Shown here one piece after another: positions 51,001 through 63,976 of a stretch of DNA of 64,000 nucleotides. A model generated the notes under the pieces. The model had not been told where the DNA came from, made no database searches, and saw nothing but the letters and a program-made list of their open reading frames with translations. Numbering within the stretch: position 1 is the stretch's first letter; every line of letters starts with the position of its first letter. The position numbers and the translations under genes are program-made. The stretch is from Solea solea (Eukaryota > Chordata > Actinopteri > Pleuronectiformes > Soleidae): the NCBI RefSeq assembly GCF_958295425.1, contig NC_081138.1, forward strand, positions 2,003,501 through 2,067,500, read 5' to 3'.

Positions 51001-51927
51001 TGAAGTAGAGTCTGCCGGGAGAAAAAGCTGCAAAGGCTGTGAGTTTAAGCTGAAAGTGAGCGATGGCGCCCTGTCAGCACCACATCCTCTGGGTGAAGTG
51101 TTGAAGCGGTTTTCGAAGTGTTAGAGGGATCTTCACCACATTCTGCTGCAGGCTGTCAAGTCGAGTCGTGTATGAATTTAGTTTTCCAATCACAGTGGTA
51201 CATCCTGTTATGTGTGAGCCTGGTGGGAAATGCTGTGTGTGCGTGTGTGTGTGTGTGTGTGTGTTAGAGCACAGGAGGTCTGCTCAGCAGTGAGTGGTTC
51301 CTGGCATACGGCACGACGGATGGACAGCGTGACGCCAAAGCTCGGTGACGCTGTACTCCCACTCCACGTGGTCCGCGCTTTCACGGCATCACAGCCACGT
51401 TTGATGTGAAATATGTTAGATAAATAAAATGCTAATACTGCAGAGCAGGGTTTACCAACCTTTTTAAGACCGACAGCTACCTGAAGAGTAGGGAATACTA
51501 TGGAGGGTTACCATATGATTAATTGAATGTACTGTATTTGCATTTTACCATTTATATTTGAAATATTATGCATTCAATTGCGTACATATTGATTTCAGTG
51601 CTTACTCCTAACCATTATCACAGTTTTTTATTTACAATATCGAGGTTATTTTACGGAGTGATCATATGATAACATAGATGTGATGTCATAACACAAGCAG
51701 TTATCCTGTGAAAACAAAGCAACATACAATAATGCAGTTGTCTTTGTAAATAAAGCATCCAACTTTGTCCTTTGAAATTTACATTTGGCCTTTGAAAAAT
51801 AAACCCCCCCCCCAGATATTGTGATGTATGATTGTCAATAAGTGATTATCACAGAATTGTGGTATTATTGGTATCGTCTATGTATCGCGTATCGTATTGT
51901 GAGGTATCCTGTGATTCCCGCCCCCTA

Positions 51928-51958
<31 letters not shown>

Positions 51959-54900
51959 CTGTCTCAGTCATCCAGAAAGTTTTTAGCATTTAGCAGGAAC
52001 ACTGACTGCTTCCTTCAGATGTGCGTGACAGTGTGTCACACGTCTTGCACAAGGCACAGTGCAGCGTGACTCTCCACTGATGGGGTGCGGCCCGTGAACA
52101 AGCACAGAGGCATTGATGGTCAGCGCGTTACCGTGAGGTGCGAGCCTTTGTTCTGATTTGCGATGAAGCTCCGTGAGAGATCACAGTAATCATCCGTCAT
52201 TAACCAAGCCAAAGCCAGGTCGAGCTCATGCCTTACAGATGTTCACATACAGATGTTTGGCATTGCTATATTTAGAATGCAGCTGCAGGCACCTTTCAGG
52301 CTGCCTGTAGTTGGTGACCACCGCTGTAGAGTTTGTCGGGGCTCATGCCAGCATGTTTCTGCCCCAGGTCAGGGATGTTACCTGATAAATGGCACTAATT
52401 ACCCGGCGAGGGTAAACCAAACACCTGTGTAGTCTTAGCCGTAGGGCCTTTTGCACAGCAGTTGATTAAATCACTTAACCCTTACGATGTTTCCTTCATG
52501 TAAGTCAATATCCCAATATCATTTTTCTTTTTTGTACTTGTATTCATTTAATTATTGCCTTAAAAGCCCCAAGTTGTACAATATTTAACCAGTTTATTTA
52601 TTCAACCATTTCCTCTTTTGATTTTAATCATCTACTTGTATGATTTTCGTTGTAGGTTAAAAAAACCTTCACATCCCATAGATAACGCTGAGCAATCGAT
52701 GATTGATAAGTTGGCGTCAGTTCTGAATATGCTTGGGGTTTTTTAGAGACTTAACCACAGCAGTCTTTGTTAATATAGTGTAGTGTTATCTCTGTGGAAT
52801 TATATTTGATTTCATCTTTGGAAAACATGATCGTGCCCTCCTCGGTTTACATGTCAGAGAGGAAACTTTTTCTTCTCTCCATGTTTCCTGTAATGCTGCA
52901 CTCTCGTGCCGTGTAAACTGCTTTTAGTCGTAATGCATTGCTTGAAAAGGCACGGCATCGCTTATCTTTTAACTCGCTCCACTGTCGGATGCTTTCGAAA
53001 TTCCTGCGCTATAACTGTAATACATTATTTCAGACTTTGTTTAAATAACATCATCGAGTTCTTTGTCTGTTTTCACTTTGTTTTGGAATTTGACCGGCAC
53101 GTACATGCTCATGACGGTGGATAGAAGGTATGCAGCGATAAACCTCCAGCGTTTTTCATGATCTTTGAAGAAAGTCGAGTAGCAATTATGTGCCATTAAA
53201 TATGGTGATTATCAATCAGTGAATTATTCTGAATCCATTCCAACTAATCATAACAGCATCACAGGATTATGTCGTCTGATTTGGCATTTGTGACCTAGTT
53301 TTCCTCCCTGTGAAGAGTTTGTACTTGAAAGTAACCCAACAGATTAAATCACTTAATCTCTTCCTCCCACGTTAGGGTTCACTTCACTTTACCCACTGTG
53401 AAAATGTTTGTTTTTCCACTCTGCACTAGAGTAAAGATGAGAAAAAAAAGAATCCAAGAAGGAACATGCACCTTTCTATGAAACAAATGTGACTGAAATA
53501 ATGAATTCACGTCTCACATTAGCCCAGGAGCAGCTTCAGTTTGAAGCCGACATGGTGGAAATGGGCACATGGGCGTTTTACTGCCAGCAGACTGTTTTAA
53601 TGGTGCTTTTCAAATGTCATCTTTTAAAAGGACAGCAAAAGGCGTGTGTGTGTGTATGAAGAATCTTTTTTTTTTTTTTTTTTTTTTACTGTAAAATCTT
53701 AGATAATCTAAACTTAACTCCAGAGATGGAGAAGCCATTCATTATAGACAAACTCACGGTGGAGACGCATATTTGATCAGTTTGCCACACCAAGGTGTTT
53801 TTTTTTCACCATGGAATTGTCTATACAGACACAGTCACAACAGCCGGTTGTGATTCGGCTCGCAATCCCCGGCTTTCGGTAGACCTGTCGTTAAAAACAC
53901 CAGACCCCTCTGTTAAATATTGAGATTTGAGAAAAGTATTTTTTTACTTATCTACAGTTAGGCTTTATTTGTTTTGATTCCTGCGTCAGACTTTTCCAGT
54001 GACGACACTCTGTGGTTTGCAGTCTGTTGGCTTTTCAGTATCCCAAAATAGCACCAGGTACCAGGTACTATCCCTTAAACGAGTCGGGTCGAGCCAAGTG
54101 GTGCTGGAACTGTATAATGGATAAGTGTCATGAGTTTGTTTCTGAAAGAAAAATCTATACAATAGAAGAAACTAATGATGCAAAACACTGTATTCTTATG
54201 TCGTAACCCCAACAGCTGACTGGAGTTTGTCAGAGTGTGTGTGCAACAGAGCTGTCGGGATGCACACGTTGAGAAGTGATGCGCCACCCATCCAGAACCA
54301 GGCTTTTAATTACATTTTTGTTTTATTTGTTGTGTAGCTTTATGCCAGTATATAGAGGCTACTAAATTCAGAGATGGGGCCAGAGGAAAATTGGCACAGG
54401 CAGAAGAAGGTAACCCTCCCACCTCACACACTCCTCCCCCTCTTAACCTGAACTCGGCTTTAATCCTTCAGCCTTTAAACCTGGCACAATTTGTTTTTCT
54501 CCCCCCCTCCTATGTTACTTTTTAAATGTTGAGTTTTCATTTTCTGCACACTGCACAGGTGCGGGGACTTGCCTTTTTCTGTTTTGCGCGCTGTGATTTT
54601 TTTTTTTTTTCTCCGGCTGGTTTCTCTTGTCCCCCTCCTCCCTCACATCTTTCGGCAGTAGCTGCTGAACGAGCTGTTGTTTGACAATCACTGCTTCTGT
54701 TTCTCTCGCACACACAAACACACACATCCAGTGCTGCCTGTGCTGGCATTGCTTGGTCAATGTTTACTCTCCCCCTTCACTCTGAATGACCTTTCAGTAT
54801 TGCCTTCCTTGGTGTGTGCATCACTTCTGCTTTACTCTGGGTCTTTTATTATGATTGATTATTTTGTGTATTTCTTTGTATTGCCATTAAAGCTGTCAGG

Positions 54901-57900
54901 AAGCATAAAGACTGCAGAGATTGTTAATATTTTTGTTTGTTAGCTGTTTTGGAAGATGATTAGGTGTTCGCCTCCATGAATATTTATGTGTTTAATTATA
55001 AAGTGGGATGCAGATGACAGCTTTATATGTTGCAATACAATCTTCTTCTCAAGACAAATATTCTGACTTGCTGAGCCTGCTTCTGATCAAACTATTCTTT
55101 TTTTTTTACATCTGAAAACGTGCGCTAAGTGTTTCCGTGTGGCTCTCTGTCTCTCCGCCTCTCTGTCTCTGTTTGACTTTCAGGTGAGAATTTTGAGCAG
55201 AGTCCATTACGACGAACCTTTAAATCCAAAGTTCTAGCACATTATCCCGACAATGTCGAGTGGAATCCATTTGACCAGGATGCAGTGGGCATGGTATGAT
55301 ATCTTTACACTTTTAACATCTTTTAGTCACAGTGTGGTTGGGTAGTGGGGAAGAAAGCAGTAAAGAGTTAACTTGAATGTTTTTCTGTATATAATGTGCA
55401 TGTAAATCAGATATGCAGTCAAATGTTAATATATATAATAAAAAAGTATATGACTGTTTGATTACAAAACTAAAACACACACATAAATTGTTAGTTTAGA
55501 TTATACTAATGGAATTTTGTGTCATTATTTACTTTAAATAGAGTCAGTTTACAGGTTTACACATTTACAGACAGATAATCAGTAATAATAATAATGATAA
55601 TGATAATACATCAGATGTTTCACTCAAAGATGCTTTAGCAAGCCACGGAATACTGATAACTATAATAATAATCTGAAGGATAGAAATAGGTTAATAAATA
55701 ATTATTTGTTTTTTATTTTTAATTAAAATTGTGCAAAAGAGCCCCAGGCCAATATGACAATCATAATGTCCTCATTTAAGATGTCCAACTGTGTCTCTTT
55801 TAAATTTAAATTTGAATTTGAATACATTTTTATTCTGATTATAAAAAGCATTAAAAATCTAAAAAAAAACAAAAGTGTAAAAAAACAGAATAATCAAGAA
55901 CATAAATAAATAGGAAACATTTTTCACATCACAGAAAAATATATAAACTCAACTAAAACAGAAAAAAACTCCATTGTTCTGTGTCCATGTGAATTTATCA
56001 AGCACCTTCTTTACATTACCGCTTCAAACTTAATATTAAATAATCTGCTCTACAACAATGAACTGTATTGTAATGACGTTTTTTTGTGTGTCCAGCTCTG
56101 CATGCCAAAGGGCCTGTCGTTCAGGACGCAGGTCGATTCTCGAGAGCCCCAGTTCCACTCGTATATCATCACCAGAGAGGACGGCTCTCGCACCTACGGC
56201 TTCGCCCTCACCTTCTTCGAGGAGGTGACCAGCAAGCAGATCTGCAGTGCCATGCAGACTCTTTACCACATGCACAACGCAGAGCAGTACGACATCTTGC
56301 ACACTCCCACCTCACCGCAGGGACCCAAGGAGCAGCGACACCTTCAGTCCCAGCCTCGTCCCGTGCTCCACGCTGCGCCCGCCATCTCCCGCCTGCAGCG
56401 CTTCAATTCGTACGACATCAGCCGTGACACGCTGTACGTGTCAAAGTGCATCTGCCTGATAACGCCCATGGCTTTCCCTCAGGCCAGCAGGAAGGTGTTG
56501 CAGCAGCTCCATCAGGCCGTCTCGTCCCCCCAGCCCCCACCTCTCCCACTGGAGAGCTACATCTACAACATCCTCTACGAAGTCCCGCTGCCGCCTTCCG
56601 GACGTTCCCTCAAGTTTTCCGGCGTCTACGGGCCTATAGTTTGCCAGAGGCCGAGCACATCTGAGCTGCCACTCTTTGACTTTGGCATTAGAGAAATGTT
56701 TAATCTGCTGGGCGTAGAAAACGTTCTGCAGCTGTTCACCTGCGCACTGTTGGAGATGCAGATCCTGCTCTACTCGCAACGTAAGTAGCCCGTCTGCTAC
56801 ACTCACTCAGTGTTTTCATTTAACCTTTAGCATCCGCTCCCATTAGGCTGCATTGATTCCAAAAATCCATTCATGTTTCTCACATTACGACCATTTTAAA
56901 AATGAATGATAAAACCGGTAAGAGCGAGGCTCACTTCAAAACTGGAAAGCAGAAAGGTGAAGATGACATGTTGCTTTTAACAGCTGTTTTAAGGTCATTA
57001 TGAGGTCATTTGATCCTTGAGGCCGTCTCCAGAGATGTATCACTGTCAGTACATGAGATCAGAGGTGATCAGGGGTCAAGCTGGTGTCGCTTTAAGTGCA
57101 CTTGTGTTATATATATACAGTTTTCTAACGTTCTATTCTATTGTTTCTAGCGTCTTGTCTTATGTTAAGCTTTGAAAATCAGTGGTCGTCTCCCAGTAGG
57201 CGTTTGTAATGTAGAGTTCTCCATATGTCAAATATTTGTGTTAAAAATATGGTAATAATGTTGTCATAATATTAGTAAGTAATAGTTTGGTAATAACTAT
57301 GGAAAATGCATGTTGGGGACATAAGGGAGGATGAATTTCAACTTTACAATATGGTAAATAATATCTACCTTTTAACATTATTATCACAAATCTATTTCTT
57401 TCAGATTAGTATGGAAATAATATGATATTTTCCTTAATTTTGCCTCCCAATTACAAATCTATTACCATACTATTAATATGAAATGGTTTGTGTTACCTAA
57501 AAATGCAGCCTATAGCTAGAGTGGACAGTTTCAGACAGTTAGAGAAATAATTGGACAGATATCTCATCCATTCTGATGTCGGAAAGATATGAAGGCTGAG
57601 GTTCTCTGAACTCATTCCACTACATAACAAACAGTTCTGACAGATTATACCACCAGCACCTGAAGGATACCAACTTTGTGGAGCTTCTTACATTATTCAT
57701 CTACTCGTTATAGAAACATTGTAGTCTTCAGTGACAAAAATCACCCCTAAAAAAATGAGTTGCATCTTGTGTCATTGCTTCACTGCCCATCCATTCCCAT
57801 CAACTTCAGAAATGGCTCAAAAATGTCTGGATGGTTGAACAAAAACTACAACCTGAGGCCATGACTTTGTTTGACGTGCAGTGGCACAATTATAATCCAG

Positions 57901-60900
57901 GAGATTATATAACCTGCCATGCTTTACCATTAGAGTGATGTAGAGTAAATTTCAGTCCCCTCAGCCATTATTGTCCTACCGCTAGAGCGCTTTCATGTGA
58001 GTGTTGCTATGTAGGTTTGTCTCGTGGGTACTTATTGAGCAGTAAAATATAAATATAATATAAATTGGTGCTTTAAAAATGTTTTGAGAGCCTGATCCTT
58101 GTTAGAACGGATTCTGGGATGTTCCATGTTTTGTGGTTGTGGGTCTTAAATGGTGGTTCTGTGTCATACTGTATGGGGGTTATTTCCTATCTTAATTCAA
58201 GAGCATATTATATTGATTTGAGAGCATTATTTATTTATTTCACGTTCAGATTTTGTGATGTTGTCTTTCGGAACGATGCACTCACACTCAAACTCATGCT
58301 CTAACTGTGTGCTCACACTCGGTTATATTGCCGCTCGCTCAGATTTCCTTTCACTCGAGCTCTTCTTCTCGTGCTCAGGAAACTTGTGCTCGCGGATCTC
58401 TGCTCTCGGACGAGCAGAGCAAACTTGAGTTTTGAGAGACAATATCACAAAATCTGATTGTGAGATAAATAAATAATGCTCTCAAATCAATATATGCTCT
58501 TTTATTAAGATACGAAATAACCCCCATAATAGGGTGAAAGAGGTTATGGTTTGCGAAAGAGAGATTCACACACGATAATTACATAGTCTAGAGGAGACAT
58601 TATTCATTAGAAGCAAGTGTTCAGTAAATATTCAGTCCTTACTCTCCTTTTTGTGTGACTGTGTGCGAGGGCATGAAAAATAATTTAAGGGTCTGCTGCG
58701 GTGATTGGATCAATTACAACAGCAAATGGTTTACAAAACGCCAGGGGCTGAGGGGGGGGGGGGGCAGCTCTCAAGGGGGAAAGCGGTGGTGTTGCTGGGC
58801 AACCCAGGGACAGGGAGGATGGCAGTGATGCAGGACGATTATTATTGGTTGGAAGTGACATCATGCCTTTCGCCTCCCCCATGAGGCTCATCACTGCAGA
58901 ACGTGTGAAGGATGCTGTGTGGAGTGAAGTCCTGGCAAACCTCCACTGAGAAGAAACGAGGGGATTGTTAGGAAAAGCCACTCAAACGCACTGTGGAGAG
59001 GGAAGTTCTGCAAATAAGGAGCTGACTGTGTGCTCTGTGCTTACATTAAACTGGTTTATTAATGTATTTTTTTAAACAGAAGGAAACAGACCAGGAAAAA
59101 ATCTAATTTGCAAAGCCACCAAAAAGATTTTGAAATGCTGCCTTCCTTCCTTCACAAACAGGAAGCCCATCATGTGTCACTCATGTGTCAACCACAGTGA
59201 CATGTGACAATTAAGCCTGTATTTGTTGCTATTATTTCACGGCCGCTTTTCTGTCTTTATGATTTCTGTCATATGATTGAATAGACTAGAAGGAGCGGGG
59301 GTGTTTAGAATCAATCTGGATGTTACACACATGCAGACTGTAGCTGAAATGAAGTTTAAAATGCAGTTGTGTTAGTAAAGTGTGATTTGCTGCCTGTAAG
59401 TAAATCAAGCTCTACTATCAGCCTCACATAAACACACTATGCCCTTTTATCTTAGTCATTAACTTAGTCATATTTCTGTATTGTGTGCCTTTTACAAATT
59501 CTTTAACACATCATTTTCTTTAGGGTCTAACATCAGTTAACTCATTTATAAAGTTTCGTCAAGAGCTGGAACACTTCTGCAAACTCGTTTGATCAACTAC
59601 TGCTGCTCTTTCATACGAGCAGACCACACATACACATTTTATGTGATAAAATATGAGTTTTGCCCCCTGAAAATTAAGAAAAGTGAAGAGCATGGGCAAT
59701 TATCACAGAGAATTAATGACATAATTATCAGATTGATCAATAATTAAAGTCATTTTGTCAACGTTTCCATTCTAAATTGCTCAAAACCAGGATGTGGCCT
59801 CCATTAATGCAAAGTAAGGAACTAAGGTGGCTTAAACATCAGCTTATCACATGCTTTCAAGTGAGAATAGTGCTGAGATGCAAGGTCTATGGTGGTTTCA
59901 CTTCTTTGCATTTTGTGTATTTTTAGCCTCCTCTTCTGTGTATGGTTTCACTCTACTTCTAAACCTAATGCATCGCTTAAAGTCGATGCAGCAACCAGTT
60001 TGCAGCGTTGGACAGTTTTTATGTACATGGCATGAGACAGTTTGTGTGTGTGTGTATAAAAGCAGCAGACTTTAGTTGAAGTAGTTTCTTGTTTTGTTGA
60101 CCTAGTTTAAGAACAGACGAGTGACGTTAGTATTCTCTGGGAGAGGAAGTCTGCTGAGAGCCAGGGGGTGAGTGGGGCGGGGGGGGAGGCCCTGGGCCGG
60201 GGTGAGAGTCTCTTCTCATGGAGCAGCACATGACCAAATGAAGGAATGGTATTTATTTTGGCACCATAACAGGAGGAGCAGAGCCACTGCTGCTGAGTGT
60301 ACACGAGGTGTCGGCAGGATTAAGCAGGAATGCAGATGAGGAGGACTGGACACATATTTGCGTGTACACCAGTTGACTTAAGTGTGAATATGAAGCGAAA
60401 CGCGCCGCGAAGGAGTGTTGCTGCGTGAAGTCATGGAGAAGGAATCTCATGGTGGCCACTGGAGCAACTGAGATGACTCTAACTGTGTTTCTCCTCAAAG
60501 GTCAGATGTCACAGAGAGGACGTCCTTCACACGAGATGTTTGAGCCTCAGGCTACGTCATTTTTTTCCAGATTCACCTGCTGTCCACACAACTCTGGAGT
60601 TAGTCTGAAATCACTGCTGTTTCTAGTTTAGTTTGAAAAGTCCACGCATTTTAGCTCACTTTTTGAATTTCATACTTGAATGCCTTAAAACATATATCAC
60701 GTAACCACTCTGGTTCATTGGGCATGCATGTTCTGGTGTTAACAGGAAGTTGTTTGCATAGTTTCAGTTTTCACATTTGAATGGAGCCTGCAGCTGCACA
60801 TTATAAATTCTCTGTTTTTAAACCAAAATGAAGTCGTATTGATATAATCGTACCAGTTTGGAAGTTATGATGCAAATACCCACATCCACTTCCTGATTAG

Positions 60901-63900
60901 CTCCTATTGGCCACAGCTAGACGACCAGACGAGCAGCTGAGAATGCCTGCTGTCAGTCTAATGACAGAAGTCCATGCGCTTACTTTTCATTCGTGTTTGT
61001 TTTCTAAGCAAACAACTGTGAATATGACGGAGAGCTCACTGTACCTGAATATTCACAGGATAAATAATTGTAGGTTTACAGTGTGGATGCAGACACTGAA
61101 ACGCTGGTCTGACACAGATCATTCTTATCTTGATGTTCTGTTTGCACATAAAACCATCGTCGTATGGGTGTAGCCATAAAGTGACCAACATGTTGAGGCA
61201 GAGAAGACGACTCTGAAAAATGTGGGATTTTGTCACCGTCACAATGTCCTGGTGTGCGTTCACAGTATTATTTGGAACGTTTGTATCACACGTCAAACGG
61301 CTCCTACCAGATCATCCAGCTTATTATGCACAATACCAGATCAACTCGTGCTCAGTGGATGATCTGCTATGATAATTAATAGATGACCGAGGATTCAAGG
61401 CATGGCTGCATGTGAAAATGTCTGATATGGGACGGCCCATGTCACCATTTGTCACCCATGTGGTCCACTCCCTACATTTGGACACATTGTGTGTCACTGT
61501 CATTACAGTTAATTCCTTTAATGATTGAACTCCACTCCTCTATTTCACAGAACGCAGAACAACAAAGATGAGGGCTGGGTGTCTTCTTTTGTCGCTTGTT
61601 AGTCAACCTTGTTTCCACTGGGTAAAACCTGCGCTTTTCAAAACTGGGGCGTCACTTTCTGTGGTTTCCACTTTCAGTCATATTGTTCTTCCTTGCAGAC
61701 AGACAAACAGACAGACGGAGATAATTTATATCAGCATTTATATCATCAAAAGTTTCATACTAATACTTCAGATGAACTTGTGTGGTTACATCTCGCTGTT
61801 GCAAACCTTAGCAGGACTGACTATAATGCAAAGTGAGGTTGTTTGTGTATTTCTAGACTTTTGATAACAGAGGAGCTGAGTCATGAAATGTTTGTTCTGG
61901 TGAAATATAGCAGCAGATCTTTCACACTCTGGGCGTTAGTGTGGCTTTACCCTTGAAAGTTTACTAATATTAACAAAAATATCACGTTGAATAGCACTTC
62001 TTTACTGAACTTGCATCTACTGTCAGTGCCTGTTATATATTAGGCCACAAAGGATCAGTCTTAGCTATTACAATCTCCAAGATCATTATATCACAGGAAA
62101 CGAGCTCAGAAATCTGCACTGTACTGCTCAAGCTTCTTTTTCACATGTTTACAGCTTTTTAACTCGCCACCCTTCATTGTTTCTGTATATGTGAATCAGA
62201 TTACCAGAGGCTGATGGCGGTGGCAGAAAGCATCACGGCCTTAATGTTCCCCTTCCAGTGGCAGCATGTGTACGTTCCCATCCTGCCCGCCTCCCTCCTC
62301 CACTTCCTTGACGCTCCCGTGCCGTATCTCATGGGCCTCCATTCGAACGGACAGGACGACCGCACCAAGCTGGAGCTGCCACAGGAGGTACGAACACTCA
62401 TCAGTTCAATAATTAACTTCTTCTTTACATTATTATACTTATAGATATATATTTTTTGCTTATTTTAACCATAAAAGGCCCAGAAAATGTCTTGTGATGA
62501 AGTGCTTTTGCCCATTTTTCCAGAATAACTTTTAATATCTGGCAGTTATTTACAGTTTACTGCATCTTAAAATAGTGTATTAACAATTTAGAATGAAAAA
62601 AACATTTTAGTGGTACACGGACACCAGATTTTGTGGGTTCAATTTGAAATGTGAACAGTATAACATATATTTACAAACAACATTTGTTTGAGTCTTTGTC
62701 TCAATGTCCAAAAACAGGCCAAAAATTTAAACTATGTACAGGTGCGAGTGAAATTCCCGTAATAACCACACGGGGGCTTTGACGTGCGACTTCTCAGCTT
62801 TCAGAAACTGTTGAACATTTTTCCGATAGCACAAACTGTCGCATAATTACAGTCATGCAAATGCGTTGTCTGCGGTACGCTTGGTGTTAAAGCTTCCAGA
62901 AAATATACATTTGTAGCATCATTGTTAGTACTTGTTAGTTTTGTTGGTAGTAACAGTGATAATGTTTTTCCCCTGTATTGCATTCATTAATATTTCATAT
63001 TTTGCGCCTCGTCTTTCTCCAGGCTAACTTGTGTTTTGTGGACATTGATAATCACTTCATCGAGCTGCCGGAGGAGTTGCCCCAATTTCCCAACAAGCTG
63101 GAGTTCATCCAGGAGATCTCCGAGGTGCTCATGTCCTTCAGTGTGTCTCCAGAGGGGAATGTCCCCTCCAGTGACGGCCAGGCCAAAAGGTTGGGCTTCC
63201 GATCTGTCGATATGGTCTCGGACAACCGCAACGGCAACCTGGCGTCGCCGCTGAACTCGTACCTGCTGAGAGAAAACGAAACTATAGCCAGACTGCAGGC
63301 TCTGGTTAAGAGGACGGGTGTGAGCCTGGACAAGGTGAGGAATTATGGAAGGGCATATTTTTAAAAACGGGCAAATATTATGATCCAAGTTTTGCCTTCA
63401 GGCTTGACTACCACAAAAGTGACCACAGATGCTAAAAATGAATTCAAAAAATTTAATCCTCTACAATTAAGAATGGTTGTGCCTAAAATAAAATGTGAGC
63501 TGGATGAGAGAGCCAAATGTATTTGACCGATCAGTATATCAACATAAGCTAAAGAAAACAAAAGAAGGGGCCCTTCTTTCACACAGTGGCCCTTCCTTGG
63601 CAGCACAGATAGAAAAATGGAGAAATTCTTTTTAAATAAATACATTTTTCACTATAACAATCAACTGTCTTTAACTTAGCCTTGATTATGCTTGGTTGTT
63701 TATACAAAAGGCTCAATTGACTTAAAAAATCAACTGTATTTGCCTGATGATATTTCACAGCCACTCACAGAAATCCTGTATAAACACTGACAGATGTTAC
63801 AGATGTAATTGATATCTGCAATCTTGCAAACAGTGATCAAATACTCACTCTGTTGACTGATAGATTACTTGTGTGTATGTACTCATTGTATTGACTAATT

Positions 63901-63941
63901 AGGTCATACACTAATTAATTATGAATCCTTTATGGAAGTAG

Positions 63942-63976
<35 letters not shown>

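Noticed and set aside
56441..56806. 121-residue minus-strand frame
   Set aside because: It lies entirely opposite dennd5a exon 4, whose DENN-domain reading frame is well supported.
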